The notes: generated by a model not told the origin, from the sequence alone. 64,000 bases of DNA from Pilosibacter fragilis (GCF_032490495.1 NZ_JAVYJB010000006.1:194781-258780); one strand, 5' to 3'. Counted from the stretch's first letter, positions 26,237 to 35,119 are shown. Made by a program: numbers and translations.

Positions 26237-26578
26237 ATGAAACGACCCCTTGCTTATATCACCGCTGCATGGCTCGGCGGCGATAGCGAAAACGCAGAAC
26301 TGGCGGCGCAGTATTGCCGCACCGTGTATGAGGCAGGCTTTTCTCCTATTTGCCCGCCCCTGTACTTGCCCTTGTTTCTCAATGATGCTGTTCCCGAGGA
26401 GCATAAAAGCGGCATCGACATGAGCCGTGACCTGCTCCGCCGTTCTCATGTGCTGGTTGTTTGCGGGCACAGTATGACCGAAGCCATGAAAAATGATATT
26501 GCCGTGGCCCAGCGGCTGGGAATTACGGCAACAACCCTTGAGGGCATCCTGACCGTCAAGGGACAGGGCCGCCGCTAA
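26237..26578 (+). CDS. Small nucleoside-deoxyribosyltransferase-like protein (DUF7768-type)
   Basis: Protein of 113 residues starting MKRPLAYITAAWLGGDSENA with SPICPPLYLPLFL in the middle and ending VVCGHSMTEAMKNDIAVAQR. The layout resembles DUF4406/DUF7768 proteins, which share the nucleoside 2-deoxyribosyltransferase fold and are frequent in mobile elements. Function unproven. CGGAGGTATGAACG precedes the ATG. The stop codon overlaps the ardA start by one base (TAATG). Confidence 0.7.
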   Translation: MKRPLAYITAAWLGGDSENAELAAQYCRTVYEAGFSPICPPLYLPLFLNDAVPEEHKSGIDMSRDLLRRSHVLVVCGHSMTEAMKNDIAVAQRLGITATTLEGILTVKGQGRR

Positions 26579-27291
26579 TGGCAACCCTGTTTGAAGCCTA
26601 CGTTACCAACGTCGGAAAGTACAGCGAGGGCCAGCTTGTGGGTGAAACACTGAAATTTCCCACAACCGCCCAGGAGGTGGAGGCTCTCTTGAAACGGATC
26701 GGCGTGGATGGCGTCCGCTATCAGGAAATTTTTATTACCTCTTTCGATGGGGATGTGCTGGGGCTCTATGACCATTTGAGCGAGTATGAAAATCTGGACG
26801 AGCTTAATCATCTGGCCTGCCTGCTTTCCGGGCTTACCTCATCGGAGCTGGAAACACTGGAGGCCGTCCTCGACAGCGGCGATCACTGTTCTTCGGTGCG
26901 GGACATCATCAATCTGACACAAAATCTGGACTGTTACGGCTTTTACCCCGGCGTATCCGATGAGGAAACGCTGGGGCGTATTTATGTGGACGATCTGGAA
27001 ATGTTGGATGTGCCGGATCAGGTAAAACCGTATTTCGATTATGAGGCGTATGGCCGGGATGCCTGCATCCACGAAAACGGCCATTTTGCCCCGGGCGGCT
27101 ATGTTGTCAAAGAAAGCGATCATTTCGTGGAAGTGTATCACGGCTTGCAGGATATTCCCAAGGAGCATAAGGTATTCTCTTTCCCGAAGCTCTCTATCCG
27201 GGAGCAAATGGCCGCTTATCAGGAAATCATAGACGGTTCTTCTTTGGAGGGCTACCGTCAAATGCAGAAAAAAGACCGTGGGGATCGATGA
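26578..27291 (+). CDS. ardA: Antirestriction protein ArdA
   Basis: Acidic protein of 237 residues, a DNA mimic that blocks type I restriction enzymes when the element enters a new host. It has the ArdA opening (FEAYVTNVGKYSEGQLVGE), the central LYDHLSEYENLDELNHLACL, and YFDYEAYGRDACIHENGHFA. The domain order and length match ArdA of Tn916-like elements. Translationally coupled to the preceding gene. With two methyltransferases further on, the ICE carries several ways around restriction. Confidence 0.9.
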   Translation: MATLFEAYVTNVGKYSEGQLVGETLKFPTTAQEVEALLKRIGVDGVRYQEIFITSFDGDVLGLYDHLSEYENLDELNHLACLLSGLTSSELETLEAVLDSGDHCSSVRDIINLTQNLDCYGFYPGVSDEETLGRIYVDDLEMLDVPDQVKPYFDYEAYGRDACIHENGHFAPGGYVVKESDHFVEVYHGLQDIPKEHKVFSFPKLSIREQMAAYQEIIDGSSLEGYRQMQKKDRGDR

Positions 27292-27300
27292 TGGCACTTC

Positions 27301-27315
27301 GAGACAAATTGTCCC
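27301..27315. repeat. ICE palindrome copy 3
   Basis: GAGACAAATTGTCCC between ardA and pcfB, just before the pcfB ribosome site. Confidence 0.85.
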
Positions 27316-27334
27316 AAGGAAGGAGGCGGTGTAA

Positions 27335-27814
27335 CTGATTGATGAAGATATTTCCCGGCGCACGATAGCCATATCCGTAAAAACAACCAAGCTGACGGCG
27401 CGGGGACTGGCGTATGTGCTGGGCATGGTGGGCCGGAAGATCCGCAAGGCATACCGTGGGCGGCAAGTACCGCATGGAAAACAAAGTGTGCGAAAGCTCA
27501 TGGCCCACGGTACAGCCACCAACAGCATTGAGCTATCCGGGGATGCCAAGTCCTTTGACCGCGTGGCCCGGAAATGGAATGTAGACTATGCGTTCTATAA
27601 AACCGGGCCGGACAAATACCTGCTGTTTTTCAAGGCTGGACAGGCAGACGCAATGACCGCCTGCTTTTCTGAGTATTCCCGGAAGGTGTTAAGCAAAGCA
27701 AAATCGAACCGTGTTCCCCTCCGGGAACAACTGCAACAGGCGGCAGATCAGCTTTCCAAAGAAAAGCCGAAGCAGAAAGAACGTGCAAAGGAGGTGGCCC
27801 ATGAGGACAGATAA
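27335..27814 (+). CDS. pcfB: PcfB family conjugation protein, non-AUG start
   Basis: Protein of about 159 residues of the PcfB/DUF3801 family, a partner of the VirD4 coupling protein in Gram-positive conjugation. The frame holds IDEDISRRTIAISVKTTKLT at the N-terminus and SVRKLMAHGTATNSIELSGD in the middle. The first ATG in frame (27422, at MVGRKIRKAY) would remove the conserved N-terminus. AGGAGG (27321-27326) is 8 nt before CTG at 27335, exactly where family members have ATG. CTG initiation is therefore my best call. The gene overlaps virD4 by 14 nt. Confidence 0.75.
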   Translation: MIDEDISRRTIAISVKTTKLTARGLAYVLGMVGRKIRKAYRGRQVPHGKQSVRKLMAHGTATNSIELSGDAKSFDRVARKWNVDYAFYKTGPDKYLLFFKAGQADAMTACFSEYSRKVLSKAKSNRVPLREQLQQAADQLSKEKPKQKERAKEVAHEDR

Positions 27815-29636
27815 GATCAGAAAATATCTCATTCCGAACATTCCCTATCTGTTCATCCTGTGGGCGTTCCTCAAGCTGGGAACGGCCTACCGGCTGGCAG
27901 CGGGTAACGATTTTGCACATAAGCTCATCGGACTGGGCCAGACGATTGGCCCGGCCTTTGCTGACTTTGCACCCGGTCTTGCCCCGCTGGATTGGCTTGT
28001 CGGTATTGTAGGCGCAGTTGGTTTCCGGCTGCTGATCTATTTCAAAAGCAAGAACGCTAAGAAGTTTCGGCGGGATGCAGAATACGGCAGCGCTCGATGG
28101 GGAACGGAAAAAGACATCAAACCGTTTGTCGATCCGAAGTTTGAAAACAACGTGATTTTGACCGGGACGGAGTTTCTCACGATGAACACCCGCCCTAAAA
28201 TCCCCGCAAATGCCCGAAACCTGAATTGCTGCATTATCGGCTCATCCGGCTCCGGCAAAACCCGCTTCTGGCTCACGCCCCAGCTTTTACAGGCTCATTC
28301 CTCTTATGTGGTGGTCGATCCCAAAGGCGGTGTGCTGGGACAGGTCGGAGCTTTCCTGCAAAAACGCGGGTACAAAATCAAGGTATTCAACAGCATAGAT
28401 TTTTCAAAATCCATGCACTATAACCCGCTGGCGTATATCCGCAACGAGGCCGATATTCTGAAATTCGTGGATGCCCTGATTTCCAACACCAAGGGCGAAG
28501 GCAAGGAAGGCGATCCATTCTGGACGAAATCGGAAACGCTTTTATACTGCGCCCTGATTGCCTACATCATTTTCGAGGGGCCTGCCGAGGATCGGAACAT
28601 GAATACCCTTGTGGATATGATTTCCGGCATGGAGGTCAAGGAGGATGACGAGGACTTTATGAACGCGGTGGACTATATGTTTGCCGGGCTTGAAAAGCGC
28701 AAGCCGGATTGCTTTGCGGTCAAACAGTATAAAAAGTACAAATTGGCCAGCGGCAAGACGGCAAAAAGCATTTTAATTTCCTGCGGTGCGCGGCTGGCTC
28801 CCTTTGACATCCCGCAGCTTCGTGAAGTCATGGCCTATGACGAATTGGAGCTTGACCGCATCGGAGATCGGAAAACGGCGGTATTCTTCATCATTTCCGA
28901 TACCACGCAGACCTACAACTTTTTAGTGGCACTTGCATTTTCGCAGATGTTCAACCTCCTGTGTGAACGGGCGGACAATGTTCACGGTGGCCGCCTGCCG
29001 CACCATGTACGGGTGCTGTGGGACGAGGCAGCCAACACGGGACAGGTGCCCCAGCTCGAAAAGCTGGTCGCGGTTATCCGCTCCCGCGAGGTGAGTCTTT
29101 GCCTGCTGTATCAGCAGTTGGCACAGTGCAAGGCCATTTACGATAAGCACGCCGAGACAATCCTCGGCAACATGGACAGCGTGGTGTTCCTTGGTGGCCG
29201 CGAAGCCAGCACCATCAAGGAAATATCCGAGAACTGGCTGGGAAAAGCCACAATCAGTATGCAGACCGACAGCCGCTCCCGTGGTCAGTCGGAAAGCTAC
29301 AGTCAAAATACCCAGCGGCTGGGCCGGGAACTGATGACCCCAGCCGAACTTGCAACCATGCCGGGAGATAAATGTATTTTGCAGCTTCGGGGCCTGCCCC
29401 CGTTCTTCTCTCCCAAGTATGATCTGAAACGGCATCCGAACTACCGCTATACGGCGGAGGCCGATAAACAGAAAAACGCTTTTGACCTCGACAGGCTCAT
29501 TAACCGCCGCAGGCGGCCCGGTCTGAACGAGGCGTGTACGATGTATGAGGTGACTGTGCCGGACGATGCACTCACGGAAGAGGACGAGGACATCCTCAAC
29601 TATGATGACATCGACGATCCAGACGCCTTTGCATAA
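27801..29636 (+). CDS. virD4: VirD4/TraG-type coupling ATPase
   Basis: Type IV coupling protein of 611 residues that brings the relaxase-DNA complex to the secretion channel. N-terminal membrane segments (about 12-30 and 62-80), Walker A GSSGSGKT (147-154), YVVVDPKGG, Walker B region HHVRVLWDEAANTGQ and FLGGREASTIKEISENWLG near 480. AAAGGAGG precedes the ATG at 27801. It follows pcfB and precedes maff2, the standard order for this ICE family. Confidence 0.93.
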   Translation: MRTDKIRKYLIPNIPYLFILWAFLKLGTAYRLAAGNDFAHKLIGLGQTIGPAFADFAPGLAPLDWLVGIVGAVGFRLLIYFKSKNAKKFRRDAEYGSARWGTEKDIKPFVDPKFENNVILTGTEFLTMNTRPKIPANARNLNCCIIGSSGSGKTRFWLTPQLLQAHSSYVVVDPKGGVLGQVGAFLQKRGYKIKVFNSIDFSKSMHYNPLAYIRNEADILKFVDALISNTKGEGKEGDPFWTKSETLLYCALIAYIIFEGPAEDRNMNTLVDMISGMEVKEDDEDFMNAVDYMFAGLEKRKPDCFAVKQYKKYKLASGKTAKSILISCGARLAPFDIPQLREVMAYDELELDRIGDRKTAVFFIISDTTQTYNFLVALAFSQMFNLLCERADNVHGGRLPHHVRVLWDEAANTGQVPQLEKLVAVIRSREVSLCLLYQQLAQCKAIYDKHAETILGNMDSVVFLGGREASTIKEISENWLGKATISMQTDSRSRGQSESYSQNTQRLGRELMTPAELATMPGDKCILQLRGLPPFFSPKYDLKRHPNYRYTAEADKQKNAFDLDRLINRRRRPGLNEACTMYEVTVPDDALTEEDEDILNYDDIDDPDAFA

Positions 29637-29644
29637 ATGCTTCG

Positions 29645-29659
29645 AGACAAAGTGTCCCG
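29645..29659. repeat. ICE palindrome copy 4
   Basis: GAGACAAAGTGTCCC, 8 bp after the virD4 stop, flanked by CTTC and GAAGT (extended dyad). Confidence 0.85.
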
Positions 29660-29731
29660 AAGTTTGTAACCTGCCGCCTGCATGGGCGGCTTTTTTGTTA
29701 CCGGGAAAATCCCGGAGAAATGGAGGCTTAT

Positions 29732-29890
29732 ATGGCATTTTTCTCATCTGCAATCGACACTTTACAGACCCTCGTTATTGCTCTCGGTGCTGGCCTTGGC
29801 GTGTGGGGCGTGGTTAATCTGCTGGAGGGCTACGGCTCGGATAACCCGGGCTCCAAGTCCCAGGGCATGAAGCAGTTTATGGCGAAGTAG
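29732..29890 (+). pseudogene. maff2 gene, 5' part, split by nested element
   Basis: Codes for MAFFSSAIDTLQTLVIALGA and then GLGVWGVVNLLEGYGSDNP, the N-terminal two thirds of a Maff2-family small membrane protein (normally about 70 residues). After KQFMA the frame runs into foreign sequence and stops (MAK, stop, 52 codons). The missing C-terminus MAGGGIIVIGTTLIPLLSGL is found intact at 43047-43112. Whether the 52-residue fragment still functions is unknown. Confidence 0.9.
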
Positions 29891-29954
29891 ATGTAACAAA
29901 ATCAAGAAAGGAAAAGCACAATCCAGACGGAACCAGCGGTACGGTCAAGAAATA

Positions 29955-29983
29955 TTGTGGAAACACAAGGTTTCTGCTATAAT
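29955..29983 (+). promoter_or_regulatory. Promoter of the left-end regulator of the nested element
   Basis: TTGTGG (29955-29960), 17 bp, TATAAT (29978-29983), about 40 bp before the Xre-type gene. Confidence 0.6.
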
Positions 29984-30023
29984 GATGGAGAACACTTGGT
30001 AATAGAGAAGGAGGCGGGAGCCT

Positions 30024-30269
30024 ATGCACATTAGCTATCAGCCGCTATGGGACACCCTGAAAGAGCGCGGCATGAGGAAAGAGGATTTGCGGCTGGCCGC
30101 CGGTCTTACCACCAATATGATCGCCAACATGGGCAAGGGGGAGCATATCAGCATGAAAACGCTGCTGCGTATCTGCGGAACGCTGGACTGCGACATTTCC
30201 GATGTAATTGCTTTGGAGCGGGACGAGGCCCCGGAGCTGGGGCGGCGCGGTAACTCCGGGCCAGCCTGA
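30024..30269 (+). CDS. Small Xre/Cro-type regulator
   Basis: Protein of 81 residues with a helix-turn-helix of the HTH_26/Cro type: MRKEDLRLAAGLTTNMIANM is the helix pair, followed by MKTLLRICGTLDCDISDVIA. Such small regulators sit at the left end of Tn4451-like elements. AGAAGGAGGCGGGAG precedes the ATG. The C-terminal ten residues are Gly/Arg/Pro-rich. Targets unknown. Confidence 0.8.
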   Translation: MHISYQPLWDTLKERGMRKEDLRLAAGLTTNMIANMGKGEHISMKTLLRICGTLDCDISDVIALERDEAPELGRRGNSGPA

Positions 30270-30303
30270 CCCGAAGCGGCCAGCCATAGACGCACCCCCT
30301 GCT

Positions 30304-30318
30304 GGGACACTTTGTCCC
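30304..30318. repeat. Palindrome copy 5 (nested element)
   Basis: GGGACACTTTGTCCC with AGCTGGAGGCATGACCGCCC directly after it; the same arrangement recurs at 37346. Confidence 0.85.
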
Positions 30319-30352
30319 AAAGCTGGAGGCATGACCGCCCACCCCAAACCTC

Positions 30353-30367
30353 TGGACACTTTGTCCC
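30353..30367. repeat. Palindrome copy 6 (nested element)
   Basis: TGGACACTTTGTCCC followed by GCCAGCGG; pairs with copy 5 as a two-site module. Confidence 0.8.
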
Positions 30368-30431
30368 GCCAGCGGGCGGCGGCAACAGAATACAGATCCA
30401 CCCAAGCAGGAAACTTCGGTTCCCTGCTTTT

Positions 30432-31247
30432 TTATTTCCACCCCCTGCGCCGGAAATTCATGCCGGAGTGCTTGATAAGCGGGGACTTGCGGAACAGCTT
30501 TTTCAAGGTGGTGCGTTCTTCTTCCGAGAGCCGCTTATATTTGAGCTGGAACGCCTTGCAGAACAGCTCCGTAAATTGCTGCACCCTGTCCCCCGGCGAT
30601 TGCATGGCCTTTTGGACTTCCCGGATCAGCTCATCGGCGGGCGTGGTATCCGGGGCGCTTTCGCTGTCATTCTCATGGGCTTTGCGAATGTCTTGCAGAA
30701 TGGCGTCCCATGTTTTGTGCGTCACATGGCAGAAAAAATCTTCCTCTTGTATCTGTCCGGCTTCCAAGATTTTCAGATAGCGGTCTGCGGCGGCTTCGGG
30801 ATGGGCTTCCAGTATCATAGCCCGCACAGCGGCCAAAGCGGTGTTCATATCGTGAAAGCGCATGGTCGCCATCCCATCCACATAAATTTCCGCGTCTGCC
30901 AGCAGCTCCGCAAATTTGTCATGGGCGACGATCTCACACAGCAGCCGGTTATTGACCCGCCCGCTTTTCAGGAGGGCCACCGCTTCATCCGTCAGGTGCA
31001 GCTCCGCAAGGGGCGTGTTTTCATGCGCTCGGTTGTCGGTCAGACCCAGCAGGTAGTCCACCGTCACCTGATAAAATCCGGCCAGTTTTAGGAGGCTGCC
31101 ATGGTTGATCTCCTTGTCCTCGTCATTCTCATAGCTGCCGAGGGCGGATTTTGAAAGGCCGACCTGTTCCGCCAGTTCTTCCAGCTTCAAGCCTTTCTCC
31201 ACCCTTAAATCCTTCAACCGTTCCTGTACGGAAATGCGGGTTTTCAT
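30432..31247 (-). CDS. HTH-type transcriptional regulator
   Basis: Protein of 271 residues. N-terminal Xre helix-turn-helix about 5-65 (LRVEKGLKLEELAEQVGLSK, SALGSYENDE, VTVDYLLGLTD), then a long helical domain without a family I recognise. It is the only gene of the nested element on the minus strand and faces the others, as expected for a repressor of mobility genes. A GGAAGGGG site precedes the chosen ATG; the frame extends 19 codons upstream. A dyad over its own promoter (31303-31320) suggests autoregulation. Confidence 0.82.
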   Translation of the reverse strand: MKTRISVQERLKDLRVEKGLKLEELAEQVGLSKSALGSYENDEDKEINHGSLLKLAGFYQVTVDYLLGLTDNRAHENTPLAELHLTDEAVALLKSGRVNNRLLCEIVAHDKFAELLADAEIYVDGMATMRFHDMNTALAAVRAMILEAHPEAAADRYLKILEAGQIQEEDFFCHVTHKTWDAILQDIRKAHENDSESAPDTTPADELIREVQKAMQSPGDRVQQFTELFCKAFQLKYKRLSEEERTTLKKLFRKSPLIKHSGMNFRRRGWK

Positions 31248-31289
31248 ATCGCCACCCCTTCCTGCGCCTGTGCGCCGCCGTTTTCTTCC

Positions 31290-31320
31290 ATTATAGCATA
31301 CCATTCCGCAATCGTGGAAT
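31290..31320 (-). promoter_or_regulatory. Promoter and dyad operator of the HTH regulator
   Basis: Minus-strand TATAAT (31290-31295). The dyad ATTCC-N8-GGAAT (31303-31320) covers the -35 region. Confidence 0.5.
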
Positions 31321-31779
31321 TTTTCGTTTTTGGAGTCGATTTCCTACTTTATGGACATACGGGCGGGGGGACAAAAATGGTCTATGATATGGGTAGTTCA
31401 TCGATGGATCAAATCCAATCGAATGACCGGCCTGTATGGGATATGCCCCCCGGCGATGTAGCGCGGCGACCTGCGGCGAGGAAGTGGAGGAACCTTGACC
31501 GCAGCGAGCGTACCAACGGGGGCGAAACGCCGCTGAAAAAGCCAGGGGCAGGAACGACATTAGGGAGAACCGGCAAATATGGACACCGAATTGATACCGA
31601 AACACAACAATCCGATAGGGCATAGTTTACCCTATCCGTACTACTGCGGGGGATTTCAGAACGGCTCTACGGCTGTTTTTTCCTTGAAAATCGCCCCGAA
31701 ATGCAACACAAAAACCTGCTGTCCGTCCACTCAGGCTGTTACGGCTGAAATGGGCGGATTTTTTGATGAAGGAGCCAAT
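31321..31779. other. Leader between regulator and small gene of the nested element
   Basis: A 460-bp stretch. A plus-strand frame from 31579 (MDTELIPKHNNPIGHSLPYP) is continuous into the gene at 31780 and could be a longer form of it, but its ribosome site (GGGAG) is weak. No other gene supported. Confidence 0.35.
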
Positions 31780-31962
31780 ATGCCAAGAATGTCAAAAAAG
31801 AGGAAGCTGGAGCTATCCTTTTTCCTCAACGAGCGCGGGCGGGTGGCGTACAACAGCCTTTGCCGGAAATGCCGCCACGCCTGCAAACAGAGCTTCCGGG
31901 CCATTGTGATCCTCTGCCCCCACTACCATTCCAAGCGGGCCAAGGGAAAGGAGGACACCTGA
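31780..31962 (+). CDS. Small Cys/His basic protein of the nested element
   Basis: Protein of 60 residues, MPRMSKKRKLELSFFLNERG, then a CxxC-containing stretch (SLCRKCRHACKQSF) and CPHYHSKRAKG. The cysteines and histidines suggest a small metal-binding or RNA-binding protein. GAAGGAGCC precedes the ATG. The stop is directly followed by the next ATG. Function unknown; the frame may begin earlier at 31579. Confidence 0.6.
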   Translation: MPRMSKKRKLELSFFLNERGRVAYNSLCRKCRHACKQSFRAIVILCPHYHSKRAKGKEDT

Positions 31963-32286
31963 ATGAATACGGAATTTATGACCGCCGACACCAACCTGCC
32001 GCCCTGTCTGCCCCTGCCGGGGGCCATGCTGGGGCTGCCGGTGAGCAGCACCGCCAAGGTTATGTATGCCCGTCTGCTGGGGGAGATTTATACGGCGGGG
32101 ACGGAGGACATCAACGGAATTTTATTTGTTCAATTTCCCATTGTGGAACTGGCGGCGGCGCTGGGGCGCAGCGCGCAGACTTGCAAGCGAACCTTGCGGG
32201 AATTGGAGGACGCCGGATTGCTCCTACGGGTGCGCCGGGAGATTGGAGCGCCGAACCGGATTTATGTCCTCATTCCAAGAAGCTAA
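31963..32286 (+). CDS. Winged-helix RepA_N-like replication/regulatory protein
   Basis: Protein of 107 residues. VSSTAKVMYARLLGEIYTAG, IVELAAALGRSAQTCKRTLR and ELEDAGLLLRVRREIGAPNR are the three parts of a RepA_N/DnaD-like winged helix. In such elements these short proteins are annotated as replication initiator A-like. The ribosome site GGAGGACACC lies in the end of the previous gene. It may act at an origin in the circular form of the element; this is inference. Confidence 0.65.
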   Translation: MNTEFMTADTNLPPCLPLPGAMLGLPVSSTAKVMYARLLGEIYTAGTEDINGILFVQFPIVELAAALGRSAQTCKRTLRELEDAGLLLRVRREIGAPNRIYVLIPRS

Positions 32287-32324
32287 ACCGTTGAAAAACA
32301 GAAGAATAAGCCGCCCAAAACCGT

Positions 32325-32353
32325 TTTACAAAAGATCTCAGGTTTGTTATAAT
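32325..32353 (+). promoter_or_regulatory. Strong sigma-A promoter of the LemA cargo operon
   Basis: TTTACA (32325-32330), 17 bp, TATAAT (32348-32353). It drives lemA, DUF3137 and DUF1266 genes independently of the mobility genes. Confidence 0.75.
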
Positions 32354-32409
32354 AAACACATGAAATTGAGCGTTTAATTAAAACATTTCAATGTACGGGA
32401 GGGTTCATA

Positions 32410-33153
32410 ATGTGGATATTTATTTTAGTGGCAGTCATCGCAGTACTACTCATTCTTTACATTAAATTCTATAACCGTTTGCGGCGGCTTTCCGTCAAGG
32501 TGCAGGAAGGCAGCGCAGGCATTGATGTTGCTTTGGAGAAACGCTACGATATGCTGTCAGAAGAAATTGAAGCAGTAAAAAAGTATCTGGCACATGAGTA
32601 TCAAATCTACACAGAAGTCACATCTACCCGCGCGGGAAAAAAACTGAACGAAAGCATATTTCAGGAAAAGAAACAACTGTCTGAGGAAGCGGTCAAAGCA
32701 ATCAGCGAGACGATTACCGAACAGCAAAAGCAGATGGAAACAATCCGACAGCAGTTGGATCAGCAGCGAGGGCAAGATAACTCTCTTGGAGCGGAAACAC
32801 CGGGTATGGGAGGCGACGGGCTGATCGGACATCAGGTAAGTCTGGATCGGAAACTTGGCTTGCTTGCTTCCGCCCAGCAGGGACTCACCGGGGTCAACTC
32901 TGCCATCAATGCACTGGCTGAGCAATACCCAACTCTTTATTCCTATGCGTCCATGCAGCATTTTCAGCAGGATATTTTTGACGCAGAAGAACACTTACAA
33001 GCGGCGAGACGGTTGTACAACTCTAATGTATCTTTGTATAACCAGAGAATTAACACATTTCCTTATCTGCTTTTAGCAAAACTTCATGGTATGAAAGAAG
33101 CGAAGTTTTATACTGTGGAAGAAAAGAAAAAAGACTTTAAGGTGCAGTTTTGA
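32410..33153 (+). CDS. lemA: LemA family protein
   Basis: Protein of 247 residues with one N-terminal membrane helix (IFILVAVIAVLLILYI) and a long helical domain: KFYNRLRRLSVKVQEGSAGI, DVALEKRYDMLSEEIEAVKKY and SNVSLYNQRINTFPYLLLAK are LemA hallmarks. LemA proteins are N-out/C-in membrane anchored and of unclear function, often linked to envelope stress. It is more AT-rich than the surrounding mobility genes, so this operon is probably separately acquired cargo. It overlaps the frame of the next gene. Confidence 0.85.
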   Translation: MWIFILVAVIAVLLILYIKFYNRLRRLSVKVQEGSAGIDVALEKRYDMLSEEIEAVKKYLAHEYQIYTEVTSTRAGKKLNESIFQEKKQLSEEAVKAISETITEQQKQMETIRQQLDQQRGQDNSLGAETPGMGGDGLIGHQVSLDRKLGLLASAQQGLTGVNSAINALAEQYPTLYSYASMQHFQQDIFDAEEHLQAARRLYNSNVSLYNQRINTFPYLLLAKLHGMKEAKFYTVEEKKKDFKVQF

Positions 33154-33173
33154 GAAGAAAGGAAAAAAGATGT

Positions 33174-34160
33174 ATGAAAATGGTGGAACAAAATATCAGC
33201 GGTGTCAAGCTGGAACAGTTGCGGCAGAACGCTGTTAAAAAGCATAAGATTCTGCGGAAGCTGCTCCCGGTGTGCCTGATTTTATTTATAGGATTGACAC
33301 TGGTAAAAAACCGATTTTTGTTTGTCTCCATCAGCGAATATGGCTTTGGAGACCCAGCAACTCAGGGGGCCTTTTGGGGTCTGATCGGAGGCATGATGCT
33401 CAGTGTGATTTTTGCGGGTGCTGTTTTTGTTTTTTACTATATGCTGGTCTATAAAAAAGCTTATGACCTCTTTTGTATCAATTTCAAAAACAAATATGTG
33501 TTGGACACTCTCCGACAACTGCCGGATTTTTCCGAACTGCGCTACAATGCCGGAGGCGGTCTTTCTTATGAGGAAATGAACCGTTTAAAGTTAATCCCCG
33601 GAGGCCAGTCGGTCTTTTATCAATCGTCGGATGAACTGTCCGGCAAGTTGGATGGAGTCCCCTTCCGGGCTGTCAATGTCTGCACTGGCGAAAAAGCTTC
33701 CGCAAGAAGTTCTACCCCCAAAATTCTATTTGAGGGACAGGTTATTGTTTTTTCCTATTTTGATAATCGGAAGATCAGTGAGGGTTTTGTTCAGGTGTTT
33801 TCCAAAAAAGCTCTGTCTAAACTCAGGGAAACCAGAGTCCCGTTGCCAATTCAGACAGAAAACAGTGTATTCAATGAAAATTTTGCGGTGTTTGCAGAGA
33901 ACGAGCAGAATGCTTTTTACATCCTGACACCCCAGGTGATGGAGCAGATTACAGCTTTTCAGGAAGCTATGGAAGGAAACGTTTATCTTTCCTTTTCTGA
34001 AAAATCCCTGTATGTAACTTGCAGCCAGCTTCGCAATCCTTTTCATATTTACATAGATATTCCTGTTGAAGAACAGCGTCAAAAGATTGCCGGCGATACG
34101 GCGATTCTCCGCAGCGCAAAGGAAATTCTCATTAGAGCCGGACAAAGCAGTCCGAAATAA
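33174..34160 (+). CDS. DUF3137-type membrane protein
   Basis: Protein of about 328 residues. Two membrane segments (LPVCLILFIGLTLVK, and AFWGLIGGMMLSVIFAGAVF) precede a large soluble domain with FSYFDNRKISEGFVQVFSKK and FAVFAENEQNAFYILTPQVM. The latter resembles DUF3137, a family frequently encoded beside LemA. The ATG at 33174 was chosen because AAAGGAAAAAAG lies before it. The gene lies directly after lemA and 32 bp before the DUF1266 gene, so the three act together. Confidence 0.72.
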   Translation: MKMVEQNISGVKLEQLRQNAVKKHKILRKLLPVCLILFIGLTLVKNRFLFVSISEYGFGDPATQGAFWGLIGGMMLSVIFAGAVFVFYYMLVYKKAYDLFCINFKNKYVLDTLRQLPDFSELRYNAGGGLSYEEMNRLKLIPGGQSVFYQSSDELSGKLDGVPFRAVNVCTGEKASARSSTPKILFEGQVIVFSYFDNRKISEGFVQVFSKKALSKLRETRVPLPIQTENSVFNENFAVFAENEQNAFYILTPQVMEQITAFQEAMEGNVYLSFSEKSLYVTCSQLRNPFHIYIDIPVEEQRQKIAGDTAILRSAKEILIRAGQSSPK

Positions 34161-34192
34161 GAAGTCAGTCCCTGAAAGGAGGTAGGTATCAT

Positions 34193-35119
34193 ATGGGATG
34201 TACGATTGTGTTCGTTATCCTGCTTGTTATTGGAATAGGCATCCTCTGCTTTTTGACGGGGGATATGACGGCTTTTATCGCCCTGGCTGCTACTTTAGTC
34301 ATAGGGCTTGGTCTTGCCGGTATTCTGTATCATATCTATAAATCGAAGCAAAGACGGATGGAGAAGTATAATCCCCTATCCCCTACATTGCGCTGGATGA
34401 ATGCCGCAGGGTCGATCCTGATTGCCGCAAGTCAACATACAAATTTTCATCTACTGGCTGGCTGGCGGTACAATAACGAATTTGACCGGGAAAGTATTAA
34501 AACAATGCTGTGGGATTATTGGGGCATTCAAGGACATGAGACAGCTATAAAGGAAATGCGCAGCCTGATCGACGAGGGAATGCGTGCCAGCTATCGGAGG
34601 AAAATGGAACTCTTGTCGCATAAATATAAGGATGCTACAGAAGTCCAGCTCATTGAGGAGGCCCGCAAAACTAATCCAAAAGCCGATGAAGCTAGCTATC
34701 TGCCGAAAATGCTGACAGCATGGCGGCGTTATGGGGAAAATGCCCTGTTAGGCTGGGATATGGGACGCTGCGCATATATCACGCAATGTTGCTATCTGGC
34801 AGGCTACATCAATATGAAGGAAATGTTGGATTTGTGTGTAGATGCCGGGACAAAGGCGCAGGCTTTTTTTCAGAACTGGGAAGAAATGATGGAGAGCTAT
34901 CTGCTGGGCGGCCAGTTCTGGCAGCATGAGGATAAGAATGACCCAAAATCCATGACGGCAGAACGATGGAAGCTATATGAACAGCTCTGGCAGGGAAAAA
35001 AGCCGTTTCAGGGTTCTCCATACCTCGCTGTCCCATTCGACCAGCCTCTTTCCAAAGAGGTCATCACCAACGAATACGGCATTCTGCCGGAATACCAGAA
35101 ATATTATAATTATGGATAG
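34193..35119 (+). CDS. DUF1266 domain protein, membrane anchored
   Basis: Protein of 308 residues. Two N-terminal membrane helices, then a helical domain ending in the DUF1266 pattern: WDMGRCAYITQCCYLAGYIN, then FQNWEEMMESYLLGGQFW and GSPYLAVPF. DUF1266 proteins (YbeR/YbeU type) have no proven function but recur near stress and defence genes. A strong AAAGGAGGTAGG precedes the ATG. It is the last gene of the LemA cargo operon. Confidence 0.75.
   Translation: MGCTIVFVILLVIGIGILCFLTGDMTAFIALAATLVIGLGLAGILYHIYKSKQRRMEKYNPLSPTLRWMNAAGSILIAASQHTNFHLLAGWRYNNEFDRESIKTMLWDYWGIQGHETAIKEMRSLIDEGMRASYRRKMELLSHKYKDATEVQLIEEARKTNPKADEASYLPKMLTAWRRYGENALLGWDMGRCAYITQCCYLAGYINMKEMLDLCVDAGTKAQAFFQNWEEMMESYLLGGQFWQHEDKNDPKSMTAERWKLYEQLWQGKKPFQGSPYLAVPFDQPLSKEVITNEYGILPEYQKYYNYG

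Noticed and set aside
30045..30441. Several minus-strand frames opposite the small Xre gene
   Set aside because: Overlapping shadows created by the palindrome and GC-rich sequence; no ribosome sites.
32410..35119. LemA operon as conjugation machinery
   Set aside because: Own promoter, different base composition and no similarity to transfer proteins; treated as cargo.
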